DNA of 64,000 bases from Archangium violaceum. GTDB lineage: Bacteria > Myxococcota > Myxococcia > Myxococcales > Myxococcaceae. Under the pieces are notes generated by a model that ran no database searches, was not told where the DNA came from, and was given only the letters and a program-made list of their open reading frames with translations. The stretch is from the NCBI RefSeq assembly GCF_016859125.1, contig NZ_CP069338.1:5953501-6017500 (forward strand), read 5' to 3'. The position numbers and the translations under genes are program-made. Positions 1 through 9,206 of this stretch are shown here, piece after piece; positions within the stretch are counted from its first letter, which is position 1; each line of letters begins with the position of its first letter.

Positions 1-1
1 T

Positions 2-907
2 TGCACCGAGGGGCTGGCGTGCTTCGTCACCGATGACCTGCAGTTCGCCGACTCCGCCAGCCTGGAAGTGGGGGCCTATGCCTACTCCCGCTTCCACGCG
101 GCCGGCACCTTCCCCATCATCATCGACTGCTGCCGTAGCGGCGAGCTCGGTGGCGAGGCGCAGGTCAGCCATCAACGGCTGGAGGCCTCGGGCCTGGCGA
201 TGTCCCTTCACCTGGAGCCGCTCGCGCCAGACGCGGTGGGCGAGATGCTGGACAGCCTCGCCCTCCCGGGTGCCGCGGCGCTCACCGGGGAGATGACGCG
301 CTATACGGGAGGCAACCCCCTCTTCATCACCGAGACGCTCAAGCACCTGTTGGAGTCGGGCAGTCTGGAGCGGGGATGGCCGGAGCGACTGCCGCCTCCG
401 GGGCGTGTGCGCCAGCTCATCCAGCAGCGCCTGGAGCGGCTGTCCCCGTTGGCGCTCCAGCTGGCCCAGGTGGCGGCACTGGCCCTGATGGAGTTCAGCC
501 TGGAGCTGGCCGGCGAGGTGCTGGAGGTGGGCCCGCTGTCCTTCTCCGCGCCGCTGCGTGAGCTGGAGGCGGCGCAGATCCTCCGGGGCGAGCACTTCAC
601 GCACGACCTGGTGCTGGAGGCGGTGCGTGGCTCCCTTCCCTCCGCGCTGGGGGCGCTGCTGCACCGGCGCCTGGCCCATCAGTTGGAGCTCAGGCGGGCG
701 GCCCCGGCCGTCATCGCCCAACACTGGCTGGACGGTGGGGAGTCCCGGCGCGCCGTGCCCTTCCTGCTGGCCGCGGCCCAGGTGGACGAGTCCCACCTGC
801 GCCGGACGGAGGCGGCCTCGAACTACGCGCGCGCCGCCTCCATCCTGGAGGCCGCGGGCGAGGCGGAGGAGGCGGCCCGGTTGAGGAGCCGGAGCCCCAC
901 GGCGTGA
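2..907 (+). CDS. STAND/AAA-type ATPase, C-terminal part (5' end outside window)
   Basis: The frame is open from base 2, so the gene begins upstream of the window. The 301 visible residues start in a Walker B-like segment (FVTDDLQFADSAS) matching the DDLQ-x-AD signature of STAND ATPases that are fused to Ser/Thr kinases, cyclases or LuxR/SARP-type regulators. A TGGNPLFITE motif follows near residue 103, which is typical of the same modules. The remainder is a helical, Ala/Leu/Arg-rich tail resembling degenerate TPRs. In myxobacteria such modules usually sit behind a kinase domain acting in cytoplasmic signalling, but that part is not visible. A 69-base gap separates it from the next gene, so co-transcription is uncertain. 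The family call is firm; the exact role is not known. Confidence 0.8.
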   Translation, partial: CTEGLACFVTDDLQFADSASLEVGAYAYSRFHAAGTFPIIIDCCRSGELGGEAQVSHQRLEASGLAMSLHLEPLAPDAVGEMLDSLALPGAAALTGEMTRYTGGNPLFITETLKHLLESGSLERGWPERLPPPGRVRQLIQQRLERLSPLALQLAQVAALALMEFSLELAGEVLEVGPLSFSAPLRELEAAQILRGEHFTHDLVLEAVRGSLPSALGALLHRRLAHQLELRRAAPAVIAQHWLDGGESRRAVPFLLAAAQVDESHLRRTEAASNYARAASILEAAGEAEEAARLRSRSPTA

Positions 908-976
908 GGGGGTGGGGGGACGGCCGCCCTCGACGTCAGGGCCCCGGCGTGCACACCGTCAGGCGGGAGACGTGCC

Positions 977-1468
977 ATGGAACTCGTCCTCTTCATCGGC
1001 TTGCAGGGCTCCGGGAAGAGCAGCTTCTACCGGGAGCGCTTCGCGGCCACGCACGTGCACGTGAGCAAGGACCTGTGGCCGAACGCGCGCAAGCGCGAGG
1101 CCCGGCAGCGGCGGCTCATCACCGAGGCGTTGGCCCAGGGCCGCTCGGTGGTGGTGGACAACACCCACCCACTCCTCGAGGAACGGGCGCCGCTCATCGC
1201 CATCGGCAGGGAGAAGGGCGCGCGGGTGGTGGGCTACGCCTTCGAGTCGGACCTGGAGACGTGCCTCGCGCGCAACGCGGGGAGGGTGGGGCGGGCGCGG
1301 GTGCCGGACAAGGCGCTCCACATCACGCGCCGCAAATTGTGGTGGCCCTCGTACGCCGAGGGCTTCGATGCGTTGTTCCACGTGCGGGTCGACCCCGCGG
1401 GCGGCTTCCACGTGAGGGAATGGAGGGAGGGAGATGAATCCGAACGACTTCGAGACGCGGATGCGTGA
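977..1468 (+). CDS. P-loop kinase of the polynucleotide-kinase-like (AAA_33) family
   Basis: This 163-residue protein opens with a Walker A motif, GLQGSGKS (residues 8-15). A possible catalytic Asp lies in VSKDLWP (about residue 32) and a VVVDNTHP segment near residues 58-65 resembles the V(I)D-A/N-T strand of T4 polynucleotide-kinase-like phosphotransferases. A late lid-like region (RVPDKALHITRRK) is Arg/Lys-rich. By family it should move the ATP gamma-phosphate to a nucleic-acid 5'-OH or a small molecule; the substrate cannot be read from sequence. The start is set by GGGAG at 964-968. The 3' end overlaps the Thg1-like gene by 35 bases, implying translational coupling and perhaps a shared role in RNA end repair (inference). 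Confidence 0.8.
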   Translation: MELVLFIGLQGSGKSSFYRERFAATHVHVSKDLWPNARKREARQRRLITEALAQGRSVVVDNTHPLLEERAPLIAIGREKGARVVGYAFESDLETCLARNAGRVGRARVPDKALHITRRKLWWPSYAEGFDALFHVRVDPAGGFHVREWREGDESERLRDADA

Positions 1469-2192
1469 GGGCGAGTTCTTCCACTCGCTGCGGCTGCTGC
1501 GCGGGGCGTGGTGCGTGCTGCGGGTGGATGGGCGGGGCTTCTCGCGCTTCACCGAGGGGCGCTACGAGAAGCCCTTCGACGCCACGCTGCACCAGCAGAT
1601 GGTGCGCACGGCCTCGGCGCTGGTGGAGGAGCTGCAGGGCGTCTACGCGTACACCGAGAGCGATGAGATCTCCGTCCTCTTCCGGCCGGACTGGTCGCTC
1701 TTCGACCGGGAGGTGGAGAAGCTGGTGTCCATCTCCGCGGGTCTGGCGAGCGCGACGTTCACGCACGTGGCGGGAGTGCCGGCGGTGTTCGACAGCCGGG
1801 TGTGGATGGGCGTGGGCGAGAGCGCGGTGGTGGACTACTTCCGCTGGAGGCAGGCGGACGCGACCCGCTGCGCGCTGCACGGCTGGTGCTACTGGACGCT
1901 GCGCAAGGAGGGCCAGAGCGTGGCGCAGGCCTCGCGGGCGCTGCACGGCAGGTCGGTGGGCTTCAAGAACGAGCTCCTCTTCCAGCGGGGCATCAACTTC
2001 AACGAGTTGCCACTCTGGCAGCGCCGGGGCACGGGCATCTCCTGGGAGCGGTACGAGAAGGAGGGCGTGGATCCACGCAATGGCCAGACGGTGCGCACCT
2101 GGCGCCGGAGGCTGCGCGTGGACGAGTCCCTCCCGATGAAGGAGGAGTACGACGCCTACGTCCGCGAACGGATGCGTGCCCCGGCTCCGTGA
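1434..2192 (+). CDS. Thg1-like protein (tRNA-His guanylyltransferase / 3'-5' RNA polymerase family)
   Basis: The 252-residue protein carries both metal-binding signatures of Thg1 enzymes: RVDGRGFSRF (Asp32) and YTESDEIS (Asp77, Glu78). These correspond to the catalytic carboxylates that superimpose on canonical polymerase palms. A HGWCYWTLRKEG segment stands where Thg1 has HINNLYNT, and FQRGINFNELPLWQRRGT matches the C-terminal QxGINxNxLP-x8-GT block. Bacterial Thg1-like proteins (TLPs) add nucleotides 3' to 5' to repair truncated tRNA 5' ends rather than adding only G-1. Bacterial tRNA-His usually encodes G-1, so a repair role is more likely. It overlaps the kinase gene upstream and ends 3 bases before the convergent transglutaminase gene. 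Confidence 0.9.
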   Translation: MNPNDFETRMREGEFFHSLRLLRGAWCVLRVDGRGFSRFTEGRYEKPFDATLHQQMVRTASALVEELQGVYAYTESDEISVLFRPDWSLFDREVEKLVSISAGLASATFTHVAGVPAVFDSRVWMGVGESAVVDYFRWRQADATRCALHGWCYWTLRKEGQSVAQASRALHGRSVGFKNELLFQRGINFNELPLWQRRGTGISWERYEKEGVDPRNGQTVRTWRRRLRVDESLPMKEEYDAYVRERMRAPAP

Positions 2193-2195
2193 GCC

Positions 2196-3116
2196 CTACT
2201 CGGACGCCTCCAGCTCCGGGTCCGGCTCGCCGGGCAGCTCCGGCGGGGGGGGCAGGGCCTTCCACAGGTGTGGCTTGTCGTGTTGGGGAGGGATCATCCC
2301 GAGGGGCCACCCCTCGGTGGTGAGCTCCGCGTAGCGGTACACGCGGTCTCCGAGGCGGATGGGGGGACCGCGCACGGGCAGGGCCACGCCCACGGCGGCG
2401 TGTGAGAGCGGGTCCGAGTAGAGGATGGCCGCGTCGATGCCCGCCTGGCGCAGCAACATCATCGCGAGCACGGCCTTGGAGTCGCAGTCGCCCTGGTCCT
2501 GCGCGGCGACGAGCGCCGGCGGGAGGATGCCGAAGGGCTCGCCCTCGGGCTCCGCGTAGTGGATGCGCTGGACGAAGGTGATGATGAGCTCGGCGGCCGC
2601 CACCGGGTCGAGCCGCTGCGTGTGGATGTGCTGGACGAAGCGTTTGCCCAGCTCGCGCACGGGTTCGGCGTTGCTGCGCATCAGCTCGGCGTAGATGCAG
2701 CGCATGTCCGCCTGGCACTCGGGTGGGGCCTGGTACGTGAAGCGGGTCCGGCTGAGCTGACGGAAATGCATCTTGCGGCCGTACGCCCGGTGCTCGCGCT
2801 CGAGCGCGCTCGCGAGGGAGCTGCCCAGGCCGTAGCCCAACCGGTACTCCGGGGGATCGAGCGACTCGGCGCGCCACTCATAGAGCCGGGCCTCGCCCGG
2901 CGGAGTGGAGGAGGGGACGAGGACCATGCCGAGGTGGAGACTCCGGGAGCCAATGGACTCGAGCGGCTGGGCCGTGTCCGTGAGGGGGGTGTGCGAGTGC
3001 ACGTCCCGGGAGGCGAGCCAGTACAGCCCGAGGAAGCCGCAGCAGCACATGGCGGCGAAGAGGACGAGGAAGAGCTCGAGGAACGTCTTTCCCTTGTTGG
3101 CTGGCGGGGTGTCCAC
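2196..3116 (-). CDS. Membrane-anchored transglutaminase-like (papain-fold) protein
   Basis: 306 residues with one N-terminal membrane segment (FLELFLVLFAAMCCCGFLG, about residues 12-30) and a mainly extracytoplasmic body. The core contains QGDCDSKAVLAMMLLRQAG, the transglutaminase-like Cys motif (GxCxxxA) near residue 210. SHAAVGVAL follows about 30 residues later as the candidate catalytic His, and an acidic residue is available further on. Proteins of this fold may act as proteases, amidases or cross-linking enzymes; the substrate is unknown. The C-terminus is Pro/Glu-rich. The start lies 3 bases after the stop of the DUF350 gene, so the two are almost certainly one transcript. The gene ends back to back with the Thg1-like gene, leaving no room for a dedicated terminator. 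Confidence 0.75.
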   Translation of the reverse strand: MDTPPANKGKTFLELFLVLFAAMCCCGFLGLYWLASRDVHSHTPLTDTAQPLESIGSRSLHLGMVLVPSSTPPGEARLYEWRAESLDPPEYRLGYGLGSSLASALEREHRAYGRKMHFRQLSRTRFTYQAPPECQADMRCIYAELMRSNAEPVRELGKRFVQHIHTQRLDPVAAAELIITFVQRIHYAEPEGEPFGILPPALVAAQDQGDCDSKAVLAMMLLRQAGIDAAILYSDPLSHAAVGVALPVRGPPIRLGDRVYRYAELTTEGWPLGMIPPQHDKPHLWKALPPPPELPGEPDPELEASE

Positions 3117-3119
3117 GGA

Positions 3120-3662
3120 TCAGGTGGGGGCGCGGAACGTCGAGGGCGGGAGCTCGGGGAAGGGGATGAGGCCGTTGAGGGTGGCCTGGAGGCCCGGCGC
3201 GGTGAGCAGGGCGATGACGAGGAGGATGGCGGCCAGCACGAGCGCGAGCGCCACGTTGCCGCGGCGCACCTCGGCGAGCTCGTCCACGCCAGGCGTCATC
3301 TTGTCGAACAGGAGCACCCCCAGGGCGAGCACGCCCGTGCCCACGAGGAGGGACACGCCCACGTGCATGAGGGCGAACACGGTGAGCTGCACCAGCATTC
3401 CCGGCCGCGGGAGGGAGCCGCGGAAGGTGAGGTCCACCGCGTCGAAGGTGGCGTTCACCGCGTTCTGCGCCAGCAGCCCGAGCGCGAGCAGGCTGGCGGC
3501 ATGGACGACGCCCGCCGCGACGTTGCCCTCGCGCAGGTCCCGGGTTGGATCCGTGTCGAGGAGCCGGTTGAGGCCGCGGAAGGCGAGCCAGATGCCGAGC
3601 GCGGCCACCAGTCCGCCGAAGAGCACCTTGGACAGCCCGACGGCGACGAGGAGCAGGTTCAT
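3120..3662 (-). CDS. DUF350-family inner membrane protein
   Basis: 180 residues forming four predicted membrane helices in two pairs: residues about 2-25, 50-70, 90-115 and 138-158. This is the duplicated two-helix plan of DUF350 proteins. The loop segments LDTDPTRDLREGNVAAGVVHA and DELAEVRRGNVALALVLAA are recognisable duplicates (each ends in (E/R)GNVA(A/L)), supporting an internal duplication. The function of DUF350 proteins is not established; they often occur beside envelope or polyamine-related enzymes. Here the gene lies between the LVIVD lipoprotein (39-base gap) and the transglutaminase-like gene (3-base gap), suggesting an envelope-associated operon. Confidence 0.8.
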   Translation of the reverse strand: MNLLLVAVGLSKVLFGGLVAALGIWLAFRGLNRLLDTDPTRDLREGNVAAGVVHAASLLALGLLAQNAVNATFDAVDLTFRGSLPRPGMLVQLTVFALMHVGVSLLVGTGVLALGVLLFDKMTPGVDELAEVRRGNVALALVLAAILLVIALLTAPGLQATLNGLIPFPELPPSTFRAPT

Positions 3663-3701
3663 ACGGGTGGGGAGTCTATCCTCCTCTCCACCCCGGTGCC
3701 G

Positions 3702-5417
3702 TCACTTCGTCTCGCGGAGGATGAGCAGGCCGCGGGACGTGTCGACGGTGTAGATGAGCCCCTCGTTGGCGGCGGAGACATCCGGCGCCCTGGGGACGCG
3801 GATGCCGATGGCGCCCTCGTAGAAGCCCAGGCCGCGCATCGGGTCCTCGGAGCGGAAGGTGTTGAAGTAGCTGATCTCCCGGGGCTGGGCGGGGTTGGCC
3901 ACGTCGAGGACGCGGACACCCTCGTGGTAGTAGGCGATGTAGAGCCGCTTCCGGGCCTCGTCGAGGATCATGTTGTGGATGGAGGCCTCCTCGCGCAGGC
4001 GGTAGCGGGCGAGCAGCTTCACGTTGGCGGGGTCCGTGACGTCGAGCACGCGCAGGTGGGCGCCCCAGTCCTCACCGCCCTCGAAGGCGATGAGCCGGTC
4101 GACGAAGGTGCCCACGGCGCCCGCGTGGCTGTGGGCGGAGTTGAGCGTCGGGTTGCCCATGGAGTCCACGCCGTAACGGTAGGCGCCCAGCGGCGTGGGC
4201 GCATGCTCGTCGTCCATCTGGGAGACGTCGCTGATCTGCATGCCGTAGGACCAGTAGAAGCTGTACATCCGGCCCTTGTAGACGAAGGCGTCGTGCACGT
4301 AGGCGCCGGGGTAGGAGGCGGCGCCGGGCGGCTCGTAGCGGCCGATGAGGCGCGGGGCTCGGGGGTTGGAGATGTCGTAGATGCGCATCGGGTCACCCAT
4401 GGCGTAGAGGTGATCTCCCTCCACGAAGACGGTGTGGGCATCCTTGTTCTCCTGCACCTGCACGGGGGTGTAGACGGGGTTGTCGGGGTCGGTGATGTCG
4501 AAGGTGTGGACACCGAGGTTCTCGCTGGCGACGTACAGCGCGTCACCCTTGGCCCAGACGCCGTTCCAGTAACCCCCCTTGGCGGAGATCTGCCTCGTGA
4601 CGCGCGGGCGCGCGGGGTCGCGCACGTCGATGACCGTCAGGCCACCCCAGCCCTGGTACGTGCTGTCGATGGACACGACGTACGCGCGGTCCTTCGTGAC
4701 GTAGACGTCCACCGGCAGGCCGAAGAAGTAGCTGGGGTAATCCGAGTGGAGGATGGGCGTCTCCGAAACGAGCGTGAGCCCGTTGGCCTCGCTCTCGCCC
4801 CGGGTGGGAGTGATGCGGGCCGCCTTGAAGGTCCCCACCTCGGAGGCCTGGCCGTTGCGGCACACGGCATAGCAGCCGGTGAAGTGATCGGAGTCCTGGG
4901 CCGAGCAGCCGGCATAGCCCACCGTGAGGTTGAGGATGCCTCCGTCCTGGAGCTCGGTCTCGGTGTGCCTCGCGACGAACCAGGTGTCGTTCGTGAGCTG
5001 CTTGGCGAGGTTCATGCTGGAGCTCTCGGTGCTCCAACCGTTGAAGGTCTCGATCCCCCCGTCATTCCGGAGCGAGTGGCTCTGCTTGAAGTAGCGCACG
5101 CCTCCGTCGTTCAGCTCCATGCGGCCGTGGGTGGTGAAGACGCCCTCCCTGCCAATGTTGCCCAGCGTGGCGCGCTGACACGCGGACAGGTCGAAGCTCT
5201 CGAGCTCACCGCACCGCGTGCCCGTGGTGCCCTGGATGAAGTGGCAGTTGGCGTAGGGACCGGTGACCGCCCAGTCCGCCTCGACCGTCTCGGGCACCAC
5301 TCCGGAGTCGGGGCTGCCACCCCCACACTCGGAGCCCTTGCACTTGGGGCCATCGACACAGCCGGTGGCCAGGGCCAACGGCAGACACAACAAGAGGGTG
5401 AGGCGACCGCGCCACAT
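3702..5417 (-). CDS. LVIVD-repeat lipoprotein
   Basis: 571 residues. The reading frame extends to 5489, but the start chosen here (ATG at 5417) gives a clean lipoprotein signal, MWRGRLTLLLCLPLALATGC, with lipobox LATGC and a GGAG ribosome-binding site just upstream. The mature protein begins with a Cys/Gly-rich linker. It then has about six to eight beta-propeller-like repeats of the LVIVD type (for example LTVIDVRDPARPRVTR, VHTFDITDPDNPVY, MRIYDISNPRAPRLIG, LRVLDVTDPANVKLLA, VRVLDVANPAQPREIS). Such proteins are surface or periplasmic, of unknown ligand. It lies on the same strand between the GT39 gene and the DUF350 gene. Confidence 0.85.
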   Translation of the reverse strand: MWRGRLTLLLCLPLALATGCVDGPKCKGSECGGGSPDSGVVPETVEADWAVTGPYANCHFIQGTTGTRCGELESFDLSACQRATLGNIGREGVFTTHGRMELNDGGVRYFKQSHSLRNDGGIETFNGWSTESSSMNLAKQLTNDTWFVARHTETELQDGGILNLTVGYAGCSAQDSDHFTGCYAVCRNGQASEVGTFKAARITPTRGESEANGLTLVSETPILHSDYPSYFFGLPVDVYVTKDRAYVVSIDSTYQGWGGLTVIDVRDPARPRVTRQISAKGGYWNGVWAKGDALYVASENLGVHTFDITDPDNPVYTPVQVQENKDAHTVFVEGDHLYAMGDPMRIYDISNPRAPRLIGRYEPPGAASYPGAYVHDAFVYKGRMYSFYWSYGMQISDVSQMDDEHAPTPLGAYRYGVDSMGNPTLNSAHSHAGAVGTFVDRLIAFEGGEDWGAHLRVLDVTDPANVKLLARYRLREEASIHNMILDEARKRLYIAYYHEGVRVLDVANPAQPREISYFNTFRSEDPMRGLGFYEGAIGIRVPRAPDVSAANEGLIYTVDTSRGLLILRETK

Positions 5418-5537
5418 GAGGTTCTCCAATGAGAGATGTCGGGTGAGAGATGTCGGGAGCTCCCGGTAACGGAGAGCGCCGCGAAGCATACTCCGAGGCT
5501 GGCGGGGGCTGTGTATCCCCCCCGGTGTGCCCGGCCT

Positions 5538-6896
5538 TCAGGGCTTCGCGTCGCGCAGCCGCCAGACGGTGAAGGTGTGCACGCGGCGCCCGCGGAAGTC
5601 GGCGGGTAGCTCCACCGGTCCCTCCACGGAGGAGAAGCGCGCGGTCAGCTCGTCGGGTGGAGATCGGCCCTCGGAGAGCCACAGCGCATCCTGTCCGGGT
5701 GTCGGCACGGGCTCCGGCCAGAGGTCGTACTGGCTGCGTCGGGCCCCGCCCGCCGTGTCCGTGGGCAGCCGCGTGTAGTACGCCACCTCGGAGGCGAGCT
5801 GGTAGCTGGGGGCGTACACCACGGCCACGTCCTCGCGCGTGAGGCCGGGGAAGAGCCTCGAGGGCTCGGAGAGCCGGGACAGCTCGGCCCAGCCATGGGT
5901 GCGTGACAGGGGGACGTCGCGTTCGAAGCGCAGCAGGGGGAAGAACAGGTGCGAGCCCACCGCGAGCACCCCGGCCAGGTTGGCGAGCGCCGCGGCACGG
6001 AACCACCCGGGACGCATGCCGGCGATGCCCACGCACGCGGAGAGGTACGCGGCGGCCGGCCAGTTGGCCTCGCCCCGGGTCCGGATGGAGGCGTAGCCGA
6101 AGAGGAGCAGGGGCGCGGCCGCGGCGGCACGCAACAGGAACTGCTCCTTCGGGCCGCGCAGGATGTACACCCCGGTCAGCGGGAGCAGCACGGGGCCCCC
6201 GAGCGCGAGCTGGCCCGCGAGGAACTCGCCGAAGGTGCGCCACCCGCCCGTGCCTCCGAGGCCGTGCTTGAGCTGGAAGGCGAAGCCCACCCAGTCATGA
6301 CGCGCGTTCCACACCACCACGGGCAGGAAGAGGAGCACCCCGAGCAACGCGGTGAGCCACGCTCCGGCCGGCAACCGGCGCGCGCGCACGCAGGCGGCGA
6401 CGAAGGCCGCGGCGAGCAGGACACCCGGGTACTTGGACAGCAGCGCCAGCCCGCAGGCCAGCCCGGCGAGCACCCACCGCTCGCGGTACAGCGCCCACAG
6501 CGCGAGCACCCAGCACAACAGCAGGGGCGTGTCCGGGGTGGACCACACGCCGGCGAGGATGCCCACGGGCACCAGGCTCCACAGCGCCGCCGCGCGCCAG
6601 GCCGCCTCGCGCTGGCCGTACACGTCCCGGGCAAGGCCCCACACGGCGGCCACCGTGCCCAGCCCGCACAGCAAGGCCGTGGGCCGGATGCCGAGCACGG
6701 CGATGAGCCAGGCCACCAGCGGCGGGTGGTCGTAGTAGCCCCAGTCGAGGTGCTGGGCCCACTGCCAGTAGTAGGCCTCGTCGAAGTAGACGTCCGTGCC
6801 CAGCGCGAGCGCGAGCCGCACCCCCACGCTCACCGCCAGCAGCGCGAGGCAGAGCGTCACGGAGTGGGGGGCTCGGGAGCTGGGGGACTCGGCCAC
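5538..6896 (-). CDS. GT39-type (ArnT/PMT-like) membrane glycosyltransferase
   Basis: 452 residues with about ten hydrophobic helices and the first periplasmic loop [19 protein letters not shown]. The DE pair in FDEAYYW is the conserved acidic motif of glycosyltransferase family 39/83 enzymes, and [12 protein letters not shown] is the following conserved stretch. These enzymes use polyprenyl-phosphate sugars to glycosylate lipid A, proteins or other envelope acceptors on the periplasmic side. The C-terminal 130 residues form a soluble domain. The specific donor and acceptor are not evident. It lies upstream of the LVIVD lipoprotein on the same strand with a 120-base gap, so co-transcription is possible. 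Confidence 0.85.
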   Translation of the reverse strand: MAESPSSRAPHSVTLCLALLAVSVGVRLALALGTDVYFDEAYYWQWAQHLDWGYYDHPPLVAWLIAVLGIRPTALLCGLGTVAAVWGLARDVYGQREAAWRAAALWSLVPVGILAGVWSTPDTPLLLCWVLALWALYRERWVLAGLACGLALLSKYPGVLLAAAFVAACVRARRLPAGAWLTALLGVLLFLPVVVWNARHDWVGFAFQLKHGLGGTGGWRTFGEFLAGQLALGGPVLLPLTGVYILRGPKEQFLLRAAAAAPLLLFGYASIRTRGEANWPAAAYLSACVGIAGMRPGWFRAAALANLAGVLAVGSHLFFPLLRFERDVPLSRTHGWAELSRLSEPSRLFPGLTREDVAVVYAPSYQLASEVAYYTRLPTDTAGGARRSQYDLWPEPVPTPGQDALWLSEGRSPPDELTARFSSVEGPVELPADFRGRRVHTFTVWRLRDAKP

Positions 6897-7058
6897 GGGC
6901 CTGGACTATGCGCGAATGCGGGCCTTTGCCCAGCACCTTTCTGCATGTCCCTGAACGCTCCGGCTCATACCGGAGGGCACGCACCTTCCGAGCGGCTTGC
7001 TCGCGCTACCAGTGTCCCCTTATCACACGCGACGTCGTCCCACTCCGAGGAGCCGCCC

Positions 7059-9152
7059 ATGGCCCAGACTCCGCACTCCGGTGCGAACAACCGCCTCGCC
7101 CGGGAGCCGTCGCCCTACCTGCGGCAGCATGCGTCGAATCCGGTGGACTGGTACCCCTGGGGGGAGGAGGCCTTCGCCCGGGCCCGCGCGGAGGACAAGC
7201 CCATCCTGCTGTCGGTGGGGTACTCGGCCTGCCACTGGTGCCACGTGATGGCCCACGAGTCCTTCGAGGACCCCACCATCGCCGGATTGATGAACCAGTG
7301 GTTCATCAACGTGAAGGTGGACCGCGAGGAGCGGCCGGACGTGGATCAGATCTACCAGGGTGTGGTGCAGCTGATGGGGCAGGGAGGCGGGTGGCCGCTG
7401 ACGGTGTTCCTGACGCCGGAGCTGATGCCCTTCTTCGGGGGCACCTACTTCCCGCCGCGGGACAAGTACGGGCGGCCGGGCTTCCCGCGGGTGTTGGAGG
7501 CGCTCCACGAGGCCTGGGAAACGAAGCGGGACGAGGTGCGGCGCCAGTCGGAGGAGTTCCGTGAGGGACTGGGCGAGCTGGCCAGCTACGGCCTGGACTC
7601 GGCGTCGGCGGCGCTGAAGCCGGAGGACATCGTCACCCTGGGCGAGTCCATGCTGCACCGGGTGGACACGGTGAACGGTGGCTTCGGTGGCGCACCCAAG
7701 TTCCCCAACCCGATGAACGTCGCGCTCCTGCTGCGGGCGTGGCGGCGCAAGGACGCCCACGAGGCGTTGAAGAAGTCGGCGTTGCTGACCCTGGAGAGGA
7801 TGGCGCTGGGCGGCATCCATGATCAGCTGGGGGGCGGCTTCCACCGGTACTCGGTGGACGAGCGGTGGACGGTGCCCCACTTCGAGAAGATGCTGTACGA
7901 CAACGCGCAGCTGCTGCACCTGTACACGGAGGCGTACCAGGTGGAGCCGAGGCCGCTGTGGCGCAAGGTGGTGGAGGAGACGGCCGAGTACGTGCGGCGC
8001 GAGATGACGGACGCGCGCGGCGGCTTCTACGCCACGCAGGACGCGGACAGCGAGGGCGAGGAAGGGAAGTTCTTCGTCTGGAAGCCCGAGCAGGTGCGGG
8101 AGGTGCTGCCGCCGGAGCTGGCCGAGCTGGCCCTGCGCCACTTCCGGATAACGCCCGCAGGCAACTTCGAGCACGGAGCCACGGTGCTGGAGGCGGTGGT
8201 TCCGGTGGAGACGCTGGCCGGAGACCTCCAGCTCACGGTGGAGGAGGTGGCGCTCCGGCTGGGCGAGGCGCGGCGGCGGCTCTTCGAGGCGCGGGAGAAG
8301 CGGGTGAAGCCGGGGCGGGACGACAAGATCCTCGCGGGGTGGAACGGGCTGATGATCCGGGGCCTGGCCTTCGCGGGACGCGTCTTCGAGCGGGCGGACT
8401 GGGTGGCCCTGGCGCGTGGGGCGGCGGACTTCCTGCTGTCGGAGCTGTGGGACGGCCAGCGGTTGCTGCGCTCGTACCAGGAGGGACAGGCCCGCATCCC
8501 GGGCTTCCTCGAGGACTACGGCGACCTGGCCTCGGGGCTGACCGCGCTGTACCAGGCAACCTTCGACCCGAAGTACGTGGAGGCGGCGGAGGCGCTGGTG
8601 AAGGCGGCGGAGGCGCTCTTCTGGGATGGGGAGAAGCGGGCGTACCTGACGGCGCCGAGGGCGCAGCAGGACCTGGTGGTGGCGACCTACGCGACGTTCG
8701 ACAACGCCTTCCCCTCGGGGGCCTCGACGCTGACGGAGGCGCAGGTGGCGCTGGCGGCGCTCACGGGGAACAAGCAATACCTGGAGCTGCCGGAGCAGTA
8801 CGTGTCGCGCATGAGGGAGCAGCTCCGGCAGAACCCGATGGGCTACGGACACCTGGGACTGGCCGCGGACGCCCTGGTGGAGGGCGCACCGAGCGTCACC
8901 TTCTCGGGGACTCGCGAGGCGGTGGCGCCTCTGTTGTCCGTGACGCGGGCGACCTACGCACCCACGTTCGCCTTCTCGTGGAAGGATCCGGGGGCGCCGG
9001 TGCCCCCCTCGATGAAGGAGACCTTCGAGGGCCGCGAGCCGGTGGGCGGCCATGCCGCCGCCTACCTGTGCCGCCACTTCGCCTGCGAGCCGCCCATCCA
9101 GGAGCCGGGCGAGCTCGCGAGGAAGTTGGCCCTGGTGCCAACGGGCACCTGA
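7059..9152 (+). CDS. Thioredoxin domain-containing protein, YyaL/spermatogenesis-associated protein 20 family
   Basis: 697 residues; the open frame continues far upstream but the ATG at 7059 begins the conserved family N-terminus ([27 protein letters not shown]). A thioredoxin-like domain (DUF255) follows, with the redox motif CHWC at residues 58-61 inside [16 protein letters not shown] and the downstream [10 protein letters not shown] and [11 protein letters not shown] blocks. The C-terminal two thirds is an (alpha/alpha)6-like sugar-epimerase-type fold containing [20 protein letters not shown]. The full family length (about 650-700) is preserved. The biochemical role remains undefined. The gene stands alone; an 11-bp GC-rich hairpin at 9159-9188 lies between it and the convergent lipoprotein gene. 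Confidence 0.9.
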   Translation: MAQTPHSGANNRLAREPSPYLRQHASNPVDWYPWGEEAFARARAEDKPILLSVGYSACHWCHVMAHESFEDPTIAGLMNQWFINVKVDREERPDVDQIYQGVVQLMGQGGGWPLTVFLTPELMPFFGGTYFPPRDKYGRPGFPRVLEALHEAWETKRDEVRRQSEEFREGLGELASYGLDSASAALKPEDIVTLGESMLHRVDTVNGGFGGAPKFPNPMNVALLLRAWRRKDAHEALKKSALLTLERMALGGIHDQLGGGFHRYSVDERWTVPHFEKMLYDNAQLLHLYTEAYQVEPRPLWRKVVEETAEYVRREMTDARGGFYATQDADSEGEEGKFFVWKPEQVREVLPPELAELALRHFRITPAGNFEHGATVLEAVVPVETLAGDLQLTVEEVALRLGEARRRLFEAREKRVKPGRDDKILAGWNGLMIRGLAFAGRVFERADWVALARGAADFLLSELWDGQRLLRSYQEGQARIPGFLEDYGDLASGLTALYQATFDPKYVEAAEALVKAAEALFWDGEKRAYLTAPRAQQDLVVATYATFDNAFPSGASTLTEAQVALAALTGNKQYLELPEQYVSRMREQLRQNPMGYGHLGLAADALVEGAPSVTFSGTREAVAPLLSVTRATYAPTFAFSWKDPGAPVPPSMKETFEGREPVGGHAAAYLCRHFACEPPIQEPGELARKLALVPTGT

Positions 9153-9158
9153 AACACT

Positions 9159-9188
9159 CGGGGCGCGGGGTTCATCTCCCGCGCCCCG
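9159..9188. terminator. GC-rich hairpin between convergent genes
   Basis: Perfect 11-bp inverted repeat CGGGGCGCGGG / CCCGCGCCCCG with an 8-base loop, seven bases past the YyaL-family stop and 18 bases before the end of the opposing lipoprotein gene. No T-tract follows on either side, so it may be a weak or bidirectional terminator. Confidence 0.55.
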
Positions 9189-9206
9189 GGAACGACACCG
9201 ACGGAC

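Noticed and set aside
2559-5432. 957-codon plus-strand frame across the transglutaminase, DUF350 and LVIVD genes
   Set aside because: Composition shadow (Glu/Val/Gly/His-rich) with no domain; three minus-strand genes are well supported.
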